From the NCBI GenBank assembly GCA_946887065.1, contig CAMPKL010000123.1, forward strand, positions 1 through 8,476: DNA of 8,476 nucleotides, written 5' to 3'. Below the pieces are notes generated by a model. The model was not told the DNA's origin. It saw nothing but the letters and a program-made list of their open reading frames with translations, and made no database searches. Shown here piece by piece: positions 1 to 7,261 of the stretch; position 1 is the first letter of the stretch; every line of letters begins with the position of its first letter. Source of the DNA: an uncultured Bryobacterales bacterium. GTDB lineage: Bacteria; Acidobacteriota; Terriglobia; Bryobacterales; UBA6623. The position numbers were made by a program, and so were the translations under genes.

Positions 1-1288
1 CGCTCAAGATCACATCGCTCATTTGCTTGCGCTTATCTTCGGAGAGGTCATAGCGCCCCATCAACTCGCTCGAACCTTGAATTGCCGTCAGCGGCGTCCT
101 CATCTCGTGAGTAATGTAATGGACGGCCTTCTCGTAGCGTTCGTTCTGACGCTCGGATTTATCCAACCGGCTGCGCAACAGGGTCAACGAAAGCGCACCG
201 CCCGCCAACGTGCAGGCCCAAGCGGGAAACAGCAACTCCGCGGCCGGCATGACCACATTCCGTTCCATCGCTATCCAGGGAATCGCCTGAACTGCTGCAA
301 GCGCCGCCAGGGCCACGCCGATCACCCAAGCCGTCCCCGCCCGCCGGACGAACCACAAGATTGTCGCCAGGAGCGCGGCAATCAAGATAGAAGTCAGCAA
401 GGAAGCGGAAGATCCCATCGGGACCAAAAATTCGCCGCTTGCAAGCGTCTCGTAGACTGCCGCGTTGATTTCGACGCCCGACAGCGGCTGTCCATCCGAG
501 TACGGCGTCATTAGGTAGCGATCCGTCCCCGCCAACACCAGCACGCCGACGAAGACCGCTCGACCGCGAACGGCCTCGGCGGATTCGGGATCCTCCAGGA
601 TGCGCTGCATCGAAATCCGCTCCACAGGCTGGCGGGGGTAACGAATCAGCAGCTCGCGCTCCGCCCGGGCCGGCGCCGGCAGCAGCGTGTCGCCGACCAG
701 CAAGTTGTCTTCGGTCTCAACGATATATTTCTCGCCGCGAGCCAAACGAAAGGCTTCCAGCGCGATCGCCCACAATCGCTCCCGGCCCGAAACCTTCGCC
801 AGCAGAATCCGCCGGCAAACGCCGTCGATATCGGGTTCGGCATGCACATGCCCTTGGGCGGACGCATGCACGGCGAAGTCTTCCCGCGGGCCCTCCCAAC
901 CATCCCCGGACGCGCGAAGATAAGCTGCCAGCACATCGTTCGGCGCCGCAGCCAGCACGGCAGCCAGTTCGGTATCCGCTTGCTCCTCGCGGCGCTCCGC
1001 GAGCACGATATCCAAGGCCAGCGCGGAAGGTTGATTTTCAGTCAGGATTCGCAAGGCTCGCGCCAGCGGCTCCCGGACCCCTATGATCCCCCCGGAGTTG
1101 GCCAGCGTAGCCTCGTCGATGGCCACAATCACCGACCGGGACTTTCTTGCTTCGGGAGGCCGTGCACGCAGCAGCACGTCGTAAGCCCATCGGTCGAATT
1201 GGCTGCCGACCGGGCTCCAACTGAGCAGCAGTGCCGCTAGGAACGCGGCGGCAGCGGCGAGAATCAGTTGGATACGGGGCGACGGCAT
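1..1288 (-). CDS. CHASE2-domain sensor histidine kinase (3' end off the left edge)
   Basis: Membrane sensor kinase, of which the first 429 residues are visible. Residues 6-24 form an N-terminal hydrophobic helix. Residues about 28-285 are a CHASE2 extracytoplasmic sensor domain: the early FDRWAYDVLLRARPP segment, then VIVAIDEATL, a LALDIV strand, RGRAVFVGV near 242-249 and LSGVEINAAVYETL near 269-282 are typical of CHASE2. Three membrane helices follow (about 296-313, 321-340 and 347-371), the usual CHASE2 layout. A short linker then reaches a HisKA motif THEMRTPLTAIQ with the phospho-accepting His at residue 394. The ATP-binding domain must lie beyond the left edge. ATG at 1288 is the only standard start seen near the beginning of the frame; I see no clear Shine-Dalgarno site. 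It begins 31 bases after the stop of the HlyD-type adaptor on the same strand, so the two are probably co-transcribed. The CHASE2 ligand is unknown. A serine/threonine kinase or cyclase output, also common with CHASE2, is excluded by the HisKA motif. Confidence 0.93.
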   Translation of the reverse strand, partial: MPSPRIQLILAAAAAFLAALLLSWSPVGSQFDRWAYDVLLRARPPEARKSRSVIVAIDEATLANSGGIIGVREPLARALRILTENQPSALALDIVLAERREEQADTELAAVLAAAPNDVLAAYLRASGDGWEGPREDFAVHASAQGHVHAEPDIDGVCRRILLAKVSGRERLWAIALEAFRLARGEKYIVETEDNLLVGDTLLPAPARAERELLIRYPRQPVERISMQRILEDPESAEAVRGRAVFVGVLVLAGTDRYLMTPYSDGQPLSGVEINAAVYETLASGEFLVPMGSSASLLTSILIAALLATILWFVRRAGTAWVIGVALAALAAVQAIPWIAMERNVVMPAAELLFPAWACTLAGGALSLTLLRSRLDKSERQNERYEKAVHYITHEMRTPLTAIQGSSELMGRYDLSEDKRKQMSDVILS

Positions 1289-1319
1289 CGCGACTGCGCC
1301 GCAAAAGACGGGAAAAACT

Positions 1320-2708
1320 CTAGGTAGTAGAAGGAGGCGGCTCGCTGAGCAAGACCTCTTCGCCCGCCTCAAGACCGGCCGTGACGATTACGTGCGTATC
1401 GTTATAATCGCCCAATTCCACCTGACGCGGCTCGAAGCCCTGAGGGCCGCGAACGTAAACGACGTGCCGCTCAGCGCTGTCGCCTTTCACCGCCGACCGG
1501 GGAATGATCACTTCGGCGGGGATCTTTTGCAGCTGGATGTCCGCGCTAGCCGAAAGATCCGGCAGCACTCGTTCATCCTGAGCGTCAATCGCAATTTCCA
1601 CCGGCACTGTCTTCAGATAGAGGCCCGAGCCGCTGCGGCGGAAGGGGTCTCCGCCCTGCCCGGCAATCGCCCCCATGCCCGTGATATGACCGTCCAAGAC
1701 CAGATCGGGATACGCATCCAAGCGCACCTTCGCTTTCTGGCCGATGCGAACTGATTGCACATCGGCTTGATTTACGCTGGCGTTGACGATCATGTTGGAA
1801 ACATCGACGACCCGCATGAACAAACGGCCCGGACGGATCTGGTCGCCCTCGGCTGTCTGTGTCGGTTGACCGTTGCGGATATCCGTTTCCATCACCACCA
1901 ATCCGTTGAGGGGCGACGTGACGGTCATCTTCTCAAGGTCGTTCTGATGACGCTCCAAGTGCAGCTTCTGCCCTTGCGCAGTGAGTTCGGCGACGCGCAG
2001 GTTGGCCGCGTAGACCTTCTCTTTCGTGTCGAACTCTTCCTGCAACGCCTTCGCCGTCGCTGCCGTCTCGGCCGCCATGTTCTTGAGAATTTCAGCCTCG
2101 ATCTCCGATTTCACCGGCGCGGTCCGCAGATCGAGCTTGGCCTTTTCGGCTTCGGCGATCGCCTGCTGCAGCGCCTGGCGGTCGGTCTCGCGCGTGATCA
2201 TGTTTTGCGCCCGCTGTCTTTCGACGTCGGCCTTGGTCTGAACTACATTCGAATTGGTGTCATCCACGTGATCGATGAGCCACTGCAATTCAAATTCGGC
2301 GATCACATCGCCGGCCTTCACCATCTCCCCGGGTTCAGCAAGGGTCTTCAGCGTCAACTCTGAATTGCCCGCATCGCGCGGTCCCTGCATCTGCGGCGCC
2401 CGGATCGCGACGTAGTTCCTGGCCTCGACTGACCCGCCGACGCGCAGCGTCTTCGAGAGTTCGCCCGTCGCCGCCACCGCGGTCAGCGGCCCTGGGCCGG
2501 CTGGCGGCCCGCCGGTGCGCGTCAGAGCCCAAACCCCAATGCCGGCCACAACAGCGGCCAACACGAGCCACTTGGCCGAACCGCCTTTCTTGGGACCGTG
2601 CGGTTTGGGAACTTCAACGGGACCGGACGGACGCGGGTCTTTGGACGGCTGGGGCAGCGCCGGAGAAACGCTCCAAAACCTACCCAACGGGATGTAAACT
2701 GCCTGCAT
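1320..2708 (-). CDS. HlyD/RND-type periplasmic adaptor (membrane fusion protein)
   Basis: Periplasmic adaptor that normally links an inner-membrane pump to an outer-membrane channel. The 462-residue protein has a proline- and lysine-rich cytoplasmic N-terminus (1-45), one membrane anchor (about 46-63, AKWLVLAAVVAGIGVWAL), and the first half of a lipoyl/barrel-sandwich domain (about 82-140, with GGSVEARNYVAIRAP and GEMVKAGDVIAEFE). A long charged coiled coil spans about 145-260. The second lipoyl half is MTVTSPLNGLVV (261-272), followed by a beta-barrel (about 305-350, NASVNQADVQSVRIGQKAKV) and a membrane-proximal domain (about 400-457, ending TAGLEAGEEVLLSEP). The ATG at 2708 has no clear Shine-Dalgarno site; other starts inside the first 45 residues cannot be excluded, but the anchor would remain. 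No ABC, MFS or RND pump and no TolC-like gene is visible next to it; instead a CHASE2 kinase follows. Substrate cannot be deduced. Confidence 0.92.
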   Translation of the reverse strand: MQAVYIPLGRFWSVSPALPQPSKDPRPSGPVEVPKPHGPKKGGSAKWLVLAAVVAGIGVWALTRTGGPPAGPGPLTAVAATGELSKTLRVGGSVEARNYVAIRAPQMQGPRDAGNSELTLKTLAEPGEMVKAGDVIAEFELQWLIDHVDDTNSNVVQTKADVERQRAQNMITRETDRQALQQAIAEAEKAKLDLRTAPVKSEIEAEILKNMAAETAATAKALQEEFDTKEKVYAANLRVAELTAQGQKLHLERHQNDLEKMTVTSPLNGLVVMETDIRNGQPTQTAEGDQIRPGRLFMRVVDVSNMIVNASVNQADVQSVRIGQKAKVRLDAYPDLVLDGHITGMGAIAGQGGDPFRRSGSGLYLKTVPVEIAIDAQDERVLPDLSASADIQLQKIPAEVIIPRSAVKGDSAERHVVYVRGPQGFEPRQVELGDYNDTHVIVTAGLEAGEEVLLSEPPPSTT

Positions 2709-2912
2709 AGAACGACTTCTATTTGATAGCCATAACCGGCGGCAAGCGAAACTTCAGGCCTCGCCGCCCGCGAGTTCATTAGCCTACTTGCCTCGACGGC
2801 GACCGTGCTCTCAAGGTTACGACGTAAAGGCCAAGTGTAGCGTTAGGAACCTCTTCAGAGTCATGTTCTAAACTGGGACCTACCCGTACCGGCTTAAAGG
2901 AGAGAACTCAAC
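2709..2912. promoter_or_regulatory. Divergent intergenic region between the adaptor operon and sodA
   Basis: This 204-base spacer must hold the start signals for the leftward adaptor-kinase unit and the rightward superoxide dismutase gene. Nothing matches a strong sigma-70 promoter. On the plus strand GGAAC (2846-2850) followed by TCTAA (2867-2871) with a 16-base gap loosely resembles an extracytoplasmic-function sigma promoter, but this is weak. Towards the adaptor side, GGCGGC (2738-2743) and GCCGCC (2763-2768) could pair across 19 bases and would fall in the adaptor leader if it is transcribed from further upstream. The assignment as a promoter region rests on gene orientation, not on recognised boxes. 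Confidence 0.4.
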
Positions 2913-3521
2913 ATGGCATATTCCGTACCCGCACTACCCTATCCATCCGACGCGCTCGAACCCCACATCGACGCCCGCACGATGGAGATTCACCACGGCA
3001 AGCACCACGCCGCCTACGTCAGCAAGGCGAATGCAGCTCTGGAGGGTCATGCGGACCTCGCATCAAAGTCCATTGAAGATCTGATTAGCAACCTCGCCGC
3101 CGTACCCGAAGGCATTCGCAGCGCCATCCGGAATAACGGCGGCGGCCATGCCAACCACTCCCTGTTTTGGACTGTGATGGCCCCCAACGGCGGCGGCGCC
3201 CCGAGCGGCGACCTAGCCTCCGCAATCGACGCAGCCTGCGGCAGCTTCGACAAGTTCAAAGAGCAGTTCGGCGCCGCTGCGGCAAACCGTTTCGGCAGCG
3301 GCTGGGCCTGGCTCAGCGTGGATGGCGGCAAGCTGACGGTCGAATCCACGCCGAATCAGGATTCACCCTTAATGGAAGGCCGTACGCCAATCCTGGGACT
3401 CGACGTTTGGGAGCACGCCTACTATCTGAACTACCAGAACCGCCGCCCCGACTACATCTCCGCTTTTTGGAATGTCGTGAACTGGGCCGAGGTCGCCAAG
3501 CGTTTCGCCGCGGCCAAGTAG
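2913..3521 (+). CDS. sodA: Superoxide dismutase, manganese type (Fe/Mn family)
   Basis: Cytoplasmic enzyme that converts two superoxide ions to oxygen and hydrogen peroxide. The 202-residue length is usual for the family and there is no signal peptide. The N-terminal helical-hairpin domain (about 3-90) and the C-terminal alpha/beta domain (about 96-198) are both complete. All four metal ligands are visible: His27 (in HHGKHH), His82 (in HANHSLFW), Asp164 and His168 (in the family signature DVWEHAYY). Tyr35 is the conserved second-shell tyrosine. The active-site glutamine comes from the C-terminal domain (Gln149 in NQDSPLMEG) and the position four before His82 is Gly78, the pattern of manganese rather than iron enzymes; a cambialistic enzyme is possible. 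The ATG at 2913 is preceded by AAAGGAGAG about ten bases upstream. It is alone on the plus strand, divergent from the adaptor gene and convergent with pilZ. Confidence 0.97.
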   Translation: MAYSVPALPYPSDALEPHIDARTMEIHHGKHHAAYVSKANAALEGHADLASKSIEDLISNLAAVPEGIRSAIRNNGGGHANHSLFWTVMAPNGGGAPSGDLASAIDAACGSFDKFKEQFGAAAANRFGSGWAWLSVDGGKLTVESTPNQDSPLMEGRTPILGLDVWEHAYYLNYQNRRPDYISAFWNVVNWAEVAKRFAAAK

Positions 3522-3544
3522 ATCGACTCTCTTCGTCCGATCGC

Positions 3545-3570
3545 AAAGGCGGACCGGCGGGTCCGCCTTT
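3545..3570. terminator. Shared hairpin terminator between sodA and the PilZ gene
   Basis: A perfect 11-bp inverted repeat, AAAGGCGGACC (3545-3555) and GGTCCGCCTTT (3560-3570), closes a GGCG loop. It sits 24 bases after the sodA stop and 8 bases beyond the pilZ stop on the other strand, exactly between two convergent genes. The A and T ends of the stem give a short T run on each strand, so it can act in both directions, but neither side has a long T tract after the stem. Confidence 0.75.
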
Positions 3571-3577
3571 CGTCGTC

Positions 3578-3997
3578 TCAGTCGCCCCGTCGCGTTCGCC
3601 TAGTCGCGGCCAACGCCGCCGCCAGCTTTTCCAACGACTCTTCGTGCCTGCTGCCGTCGTCGGACGGCAATACTTTCACCCCAATCAAGACGCGCTTGTC
3701 GTTCGCTCGCATGTGCCGCACTTCGCAGCGCGGCGAATTGACCATCGTTCGCACCGTGACCAACGTGCCCACTTCCAACCGATCCTGCAGTTCGATACCG
3801 AAGCCGCCGGCCGAAACGTCGCACAACAACGCCGGCGCTTCGCGTTGCCGCCCCTGCTCGTCTTGCCAGTACACGCGAACATTCAGCCCGACCCAAAATC
3901 GCCGATAGCGCCGCCTCTCAACGGCCGGGATCTCCGGGGATCGGACTGTCCCAGCGTCTTCAGCGGGCTCTGCCGGAACGGCGGTCGGGGTCATCAT
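3578..3997 (-). CDS. Single-domain PilZ protein (likely cyclic-di-GMP receptor)
   Basis: Small cytoplasmic protein of 139 residues built on one PilZ domain. The two cyclic-di-GMP binding motifs are present: RxxxR as Arg29-Arg33 in RRRYRRF, just before the first strand (VGLNVRVYW), and DxSxxG as Asp60-Ser62-Gly65 in [10 protein letters not shown]. Later strands include VTVRTMV and VLIGVKVLP, as in other PilZ barrels. The first 25 residues are acidic, proline-rich and probably disordered; the last 20 form a basic helix. The start is uncertain: ATG 3997 is used here, ATG 3994 and an in-frame TTG at 4006 are also possible, and none has a clear ribosome site. There is no partner domain (no glycosyltransferase, kinase or GGDEF), so its target is unknown. 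It is convergent with sodA and shares its terminator. Ligand binding is known for the family and inferred here from the intact motifs. Confidence 0.88.
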   Translation of the reverse strand: MMTPTAVPAEPAEDAGTVRSPEIPAVERRRYRRFWVGLNVRVYWQDEQGRQREAPALLCDVSAGGFGIELQDRLEVGTLVTVRTMVNSPRCEVRHMRANDKRVLIGVKVLPSDDGSRHEESLEKLAAALAATRRTRRGD

Positions 3998-4065
3998 GGG
4001 GGGCAAAAATGAGGATGCTTCAAAAATGCCGGGCAGTGCGCCGGGAGAACTACCCGAGGCCGTCG

Positions 4066-4118
4066 CCAGGAATTACTGAGGTGGCCAGTACCGACGGCTT
4101 GCGCCACCAGGAATTTCT
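4066..4118. repeat. Pair of near-identical 12-mers upstream of the PilZ gene
   Basis: CCAGGAATTACT (4066-4077) and CCAGGAATTTCT (4107-4118) differ at one base and are spaced 41 bases start to start, close to four helical turns. They lie in the 137-base gap between the unknown small gene and pilZ, about 70 and 110 bases upstream of the pilZ start. They could be binding sites for a regulator, or chance similarity. No clear promoter boxes were recognised in this gap. Confidence 0.35.
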
Positions 4119-4134
4119 CATAGGTCGCCGCGGG

Positions 4135-4350
4135 TCAAGATCCGTCGCCGGTGTCCGCGCCGAAAGCCTCGTCGACCATCTGGATCAGCTGCTCCGGATC
4201 GCGCAACCGGACGTACGGGGCCAACGAATCGAGGCGCAACTTGTCCGATTCCGCCTCCACACACAGATCGAGATAGATAGCTCCGACGACCGACCAGTCA
4301 CCCCGGCTGGCGGCACGCTTGATGCTGTTGAGTTTGCTGCGTTTAAGCAC
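4135..4350 (-). CDS. Uncharacterised 71-residue protein
   Basis: I do not recognise this protein. It starts with GTG at 4350, preceded by GAGGGG (4356-4361) with a five-base gap, a good ribosome site. The product is soluble, mixed in charge and predicted by eye to be mainly helical: a basic first part (MLKRSKLNSIKRAASRGDW), then VVGAIYLDLCVEAESDKLRL, and an acidic end (RDPEQLIQMVDEAFGADTG). It has no membrane segment, signal peptide or metal-binding cysteine pair. The balanced amino-acid make-up contrasts with the arginine- or proline-heavy shadow frames of this GC-rich DNA, which supports a real gene. It lies 137 bases upstream of pilZ on the same strand and divergent from the AI-2E-family transporter. 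A link with either is only inferred from position. Confidence 0.7.
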   Translation of the reverse strand: MLKRSKLNSIKRAASRGDWSVVGAIYLDLCVEAESDKLRLDSLAPYVRLRDPEQLIQMVDEAFGADTGDGS

Positions 4351-4355
4351 GGGAG

Positions 4356-4361
4356 CCCCTC
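4356..4361 (-). promoter_or_regulatory. Ribosome binding site that fixes the GTG start of the small gene
   Basis: GAGGGG on the minus strand ends five bases before the GTG at 4350. The nearby ATG at 4364-4362 opens a different frame that stops after six codons, so GTG is the best start. Confidence 0.6.
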
Positions 4362-4365
4362 ATAA

Positions 4366-4416
4366 AAGCGCTGCCCTGGGGGCGGGATTCCGCACTGTCC
4401 GCCCGCCTAAGCGCTT
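4366..4416. repeat. Nested inverted repeat in the divergent spacer 4351-4508
   Basis: The outer arms AAGCGCT (4366-4372) and AGCGCTT (4410-4416) pair perfectly, and inside them GGCGGG (4381-4386) pairs with CCCGCC (4402-4407). The left interior gap is eight bases and the right one two, so the folded form has an asymmetric bulge. The element ends just before the ribosome site of the small minus-strand gene and may be a structured leader of that gene or an operator between the two divergent genes. The rest of the 158-base spacer shows no strong promoter boxes. Confidence 0.45.
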
Positions 4417-4508
4417 CGCGCAATTGTACGGCGCCCAAGGTAAAGAACACGATTGTTGTACAGCTTTTCCGGAGGCGGAGTGTTACTCTCTCGATTCAAC
4501 GTATTTTC

Positions 4509-5639
4509 ATGGATCTTGAGCTATCAGAACGCCAGCGCAATACCATTGCCGTGGCTATAACCATCCTGGCGGCGTGCGTCATTTTGGCCGCCGTCGCGTT
4601 TTTCTTCTGGTTGCTCGCTTACTTTCTGGCGGCGTTCTCGAGCGTCTTCATGCCGCTGGCGGTCGCGGCCATCGCGGCTTTGGTTTTCAGGCCTTATTTC
4701 GACCTGCTTCAGCGCCGAGCGGGCCTAGGCCGTCCCCTGGCTCTCACTGTCTTGTTCCTGTCCATTCTGATTCCGCTGGGCGCCTTTGGCTGGCTCTTCG
4801 GCGCCAAGGTGGTCGAAGAAGGCAATGAACTCGTTCGACGCTTGCCTGAACTTATCGATGCGGCCAACCAGAACCTTCGCTCACAACTACCTGAAGTCAT
4901 CGCCTTCCTGGAACGCCACAATCTCGACGACGCGCTCAACGCCGCCGTCGAAGGAGGCCGGACCCAGCTTGCTGCGGGGCTGCGTAGCTTCGGCGCGGGC
5001 GCGCTGTCCGCAGGCGCCGGTATTCTTTCGTTGATTGGGTCGGCGCTGGCCTGGTTCGTGCTGCCGATTTACTTCGGCTTCTTCGTCATGGCCGACGGCC
5101 TGCACTTGGCCCGCCTCAAGAACCACTTACCCTTTCTCAAGCCCGGGACCCGCGACGACCTGATTTACCTGATTGACCAGTTCGTCGTCATCATCGTCGC
5201 CTTTTTCCGCGGTCAGATCATCATCGCCTTCTTACAAGGCCTGTTGTTCGCGGTCGGCTTCTCCATAGCTGGGCTGGACTACGGATTCGTGATCGGGCTC
5301 CTGCTGGGCTTCCTCAACATCATTCCCTACCTGGGCAATATCGTCGGCCTCGGCGTGGCGCTGCCCTTGGCGTTGCTGCAACCCGACGGCGGTTGGGTCC
5401 GGGTTGGTCTCGTCTTGGTCGTTTTCGCCATCGTGCAAACGATTGAAGCCTACTTCCTCACGCCCAAGATCATGGGCGACCGAACGGGCTTGCACCCGAT
5501 GGCGATCATCGTGGCCATCTTTTTCTGGGGCACGGCCCTTTCCGGCATTCTCGGCATGATCCTGGCCATCCCGCTCACCGCTTTCCTCGTGGTTTTCTGG
5601 CGCCTTGCGAAGGAAAAGTACGTACGCGAACTGTTGTAG
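4509..5639 (+). CDS. AI-2E family transporter (PerM/YdiK-like membrane protein)
   Basis: Inner-membrane protein of 376 residues, a usual length for the AI-2E/PerM family. Two hydrophobic helices lie at about 12-34 and 36-60, and a third at about 77-99. An amphipathic, charged loop (about 100-160) is followed by a helix at about 168-194 and a cluster of helices from about 226 to 364. Family hallmarks are the PIYFGFFVMADG segment, GLLLGFLNIIPYLGNIVG (263-280), and the C-terminal run from YFLTPKIMGDRTGLHP (315-330) to GILGMILAIPLTAF. Some family members export the quorum-sensing signal AI-2, while others work as ion antiporters, so the substrate is not set by sequence. ATG 4509 is the first reasonable start; the purine-rich GGAGGCGGAG upstream (4471-4480) is about 28 bases away, too far for a normal ribosome site. 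It is divergent from the small unknown gene and converges on the receiver-PAS kinase, with 32 bases between the stops and no hairpin seen there. Confidence 0.95.
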   Translation: MDLELSERQRNTIAVAITILAACVILAAVAFFFWLLAYFLAAFSSVFMPLAVAAIAALVFRPYFDLLQRRAGLGRPLALTVLFLSILIPLGAFGWLFGAKVVEEGNELVRRLPELIDAANQNLRSQLPEVIAFLERHNLDDALNAAVEGGRTQLAAGLRSFGAGALSAGAGILSLIGSALAWFVLPIYFGFFVMADGLHLARLKNHLPFLKPGTRDDLIYLIDQFVVIIVAFFRGQIIIAFLQGLLFAVGFSIAGLDYGFVIGLLLGFLNIIPYLGNIVGLGVALPLALLQPDGGWVRVGLVLVVFAIVQTIEAYFLTPKIMGDRTGLHPMAIIVAIFFWGTALSGILGMILAIPLTAFLVVFWRLAKEKYVRELL

Positions 5640-5671
5640 CGCTTCCTAAAGCTGCCAACCTGCCGCGCGGA

Positions 5672-7261
5672 CTACTCGTCAGAGCCGGCATGCGGGAGAG
5701 TGAAGCGGAACTTCGTGCCCTGGCCGAGCACGGATTCAAACCAGATGCGGCCGCCATGCAACTCGACAATGCGTTTCACGGTTGTGAGTCCCACCCCGGT
5801 ACCCCCTCCGAATTCGTCGCGGCCGTGCAGTCGGCGAAACATTTGAAATATGCGGTCAGTGTGCGCCGGATCGATGCCGATTCCATTGTCGCTGACTCGA
5901 ATTACCGCGAACGCTTCCGCTTCAATTCCGTCAGTCTTTTCCGCTCCGATTTCAATCAGTTTTTCAGGTTTATTGTTGTACTTGAGGGCGTTCGTAATTA
6001 GATTGTGAAAGACCTCTCCGATCAAGTCGGGCGCGCAGAGCACCATCGGCAAGTCTTCCGTCACCTTGATTTGGATCCCGTGATCGTTCAATTGCGGATT
6101 GAGTATATTCACAACGTCCTGTGCAATCTCGTTCAGGTTTCTCGGCACAAGGGCCAACTCTTCATGGCCGAGACGCATGTAGTTCAAGATCGCGTCGATC
6201 AGATGAGAGAGCCGTTTCGATAGATTGCGTATCGCCAGTAAGTGAGCCCGAGCCTCTCCATTCATTTGCTCACCGAGGTCTTCTTCCAGCAGGCTCGTGT
6301 GGAAGGCGATCGTCCGCAGCGGCTCCTTTAAATCGTGGGCGGCCACAGCGGCGAAGTTCTTGAGTTCCTGGTTCGACGCATCCAACTCCGCTGTCCGCCT
6401 TTCGAGTTGTCTTTTCTGGCGGTCGATCTCTTCGATCTGTAGGGCCTGGGCTTGCTGGGCGGATTGCAGGCGGTCGGCGTATCGACGGAGCCGGTTCTCC
6501 GTCTCTTTCTGCTCGGTAACATCCAAACAGAGACCCGTCAGCCGAATGACTCGGCCGCCGTCATCGCGAACCGGAATCGCCTGGGCGCGGAAGTGCCGCC
6601 AATGATTCTCGCTTTGCAGAGCCCGGAACGTGGCGTCAAACTCGCATCCATTGTGAACCGCGTCGCCGGCGGCCGCCCGGAAGCACGGCAGATCCTCCGG
6701 GTGAATGAGTTTGGTCCACTCTTCGAAGACCCCGCAGAAGGCATCATCGGCAAGTCCGTACAGTCGTTGCATGGTCTCGTCCCAGATAACGTCGCCCGTG
6801 TCGGGATTCCAAGACCAAACCCCTGCTCGTGCGGCGTCCAGCGAGAGCTTTCTTTCGTGGGCCAACTCCAGGTCGCGCACCAGTTGGTGTTGCTGAACTC
6901 CTTCATCGACAACTTTCTTGAGGCCAACCGGGTCCCAAGGTTTTGACACATAAGCGAAGATCTTGCCGTAGTTGACGGCCCGCTGCGCTGCGCTGATGTC
7001 CGCATAGCCCGTGATTAAAACGCGAGACGCGTCCGAAACGCGGCGGGCCCTGGCCAAGAACTCATCGCCGGTCAAGTGCGGCATGCGTTGGTCCGAGAGA
7101 ATTACGGAAAACCTTTGTCTTTCAAGATCCCGCAGACCTCTCAGAGGATCTGTTGTCGTAACGACCACATAGTCGTCTTCCAACAGATCGCCGATCGCCG
7201 TGAGGATCTGGGGCTCGTCGTCTACGGCGAGTATGCTAGCCACCGAGGTTCTGGTCGCCAT
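5672..7261 (-). CDS. Response-regulator/PAS/histidine kinase hybrid
   Basis: Soluble two-component protein of 529 residues. Residues 7-125 are a receiver with the acidic pair Asp14-Asp15, phospho-accepting Asp57 (in ILSDQRMP), Thr84 (VLITGYAD) and Lys107 (VSKPWD); this is the HupR/RpfG-like receiver style. A short helix leads to a PAS domain of PAS_3 type (about 138-250: VWSWNPDTGDVIW, HPEDLPCFR, closing LCLDVTEQKE), then a coiled coil (about 252-300). The kinase core is phytochrome-like: His309 in AAHDLKEPLR, N box HNLITNALKYNN (419-430), DNGIGID (458-464) and GGGTGVGL (485-492). There is no membrane segment, so it senses a cytoplasmic signal or acts on its receiver input. The ATG at 7261 is chosen because GGAG stands six bases before it and the receiver begins at once; an in-frame TTG at 7336 would add 25 unrelated residues. 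It overlaps the upstream kinase gene by 26 bases, a sign of translational coupling. Confidence 0.95.
   Translation of the reverse strand: MATRTSVASILAVDDEPQILTAIGDLLEDDYVVVTTTDPLRGLRDLERQRFSVILSDQRMPHLTGDEFLARARRVSDASRVLITGYADISAAQRAVNYGKIFAYVSKPWDPVGLKKVVDEGVQQHQLVRDLELAHERKLSLDAARAGVWSWNPDTGDVIWDETMQRLYGLADDAFCGVFEEWTKLIHPEDLPCFRAAAGDAVHNGCEFDATFRALQSENHWRHFRAQAIPVRDDGGRVIRLTGLCLDVTEQKETENRLRRYADRLQSAQQAQALQIEEIDRQKRQLERRTAELDASNQELKNFAAVAAHDLKEPLRTIAFHTSLLEEDLGEQMNGEARAHLLAIRNLSKRLSHLIDAILNYMRLGHEELALVPRNLNEIAQDVVNILNPQLNDHGIQIKVTEDLPMVLCAPDLIGEVFHNLITNALKYNNKPEKLIEIGAEKTDGIEAEAFAVIRVSDNGIGIDPAHTDRIFQMFRRLHGRDEFGGGTGVGLTTVKRIVELHGGRIWFESVLGQGTKFRFTLPHAGSDE

Noticed and set aside
23..514. 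163-residue plus-strand open frame at the left edge
   Set aside because: It is antisense to the CHASE2 kinase, whose frame is open throughout and carries CHASE2, membrane and HisKA features.
1038..1304. 88-residue minus-strand open frame at the start of the CHASE2 kinase
   Set aside because: It is in a different frame from the kinase and encodes an arginine-rich product without motifs; the ATG at 1288 opens the real frame.
1755..2363. 202-residue plus-strand open frame antisense to the adaptor
   Set aside because: It lies wholly within a well-supported adaptor gene and shows no domain or ribosome site; it is a shadow of codon bias.
3167..4012. 281-residue plus-strand open frame across the end of sodA and antisense to pilZ
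   Set aside because: It overlaps the sodA frame and then the whole pilZ gene on the other strand. Its arginine- and proline-rich composition is that of a shadow frame, and both overlapped genes have clear motifs.
4080..4108. GGTGGC/GCCACC inverted repeat as a terminator for the small gene
   Set aside because: The stem is only 6 bp with a 17-base loop and no T run on the minus strand; too weak to call.
5640..5671. Terminator between the AI-2E-family gene and the receiver-PAS kinase gene
   Set aside because: The 32-base gap between the two stops has no convincing inverted repeat or T run.
6452..6946. 164-residue plus-strand open frame antisense to the receiver-PAS kinase
   Set aside because: It is fully contained in the PAS and kinase coding region on the other strand and has no family features.
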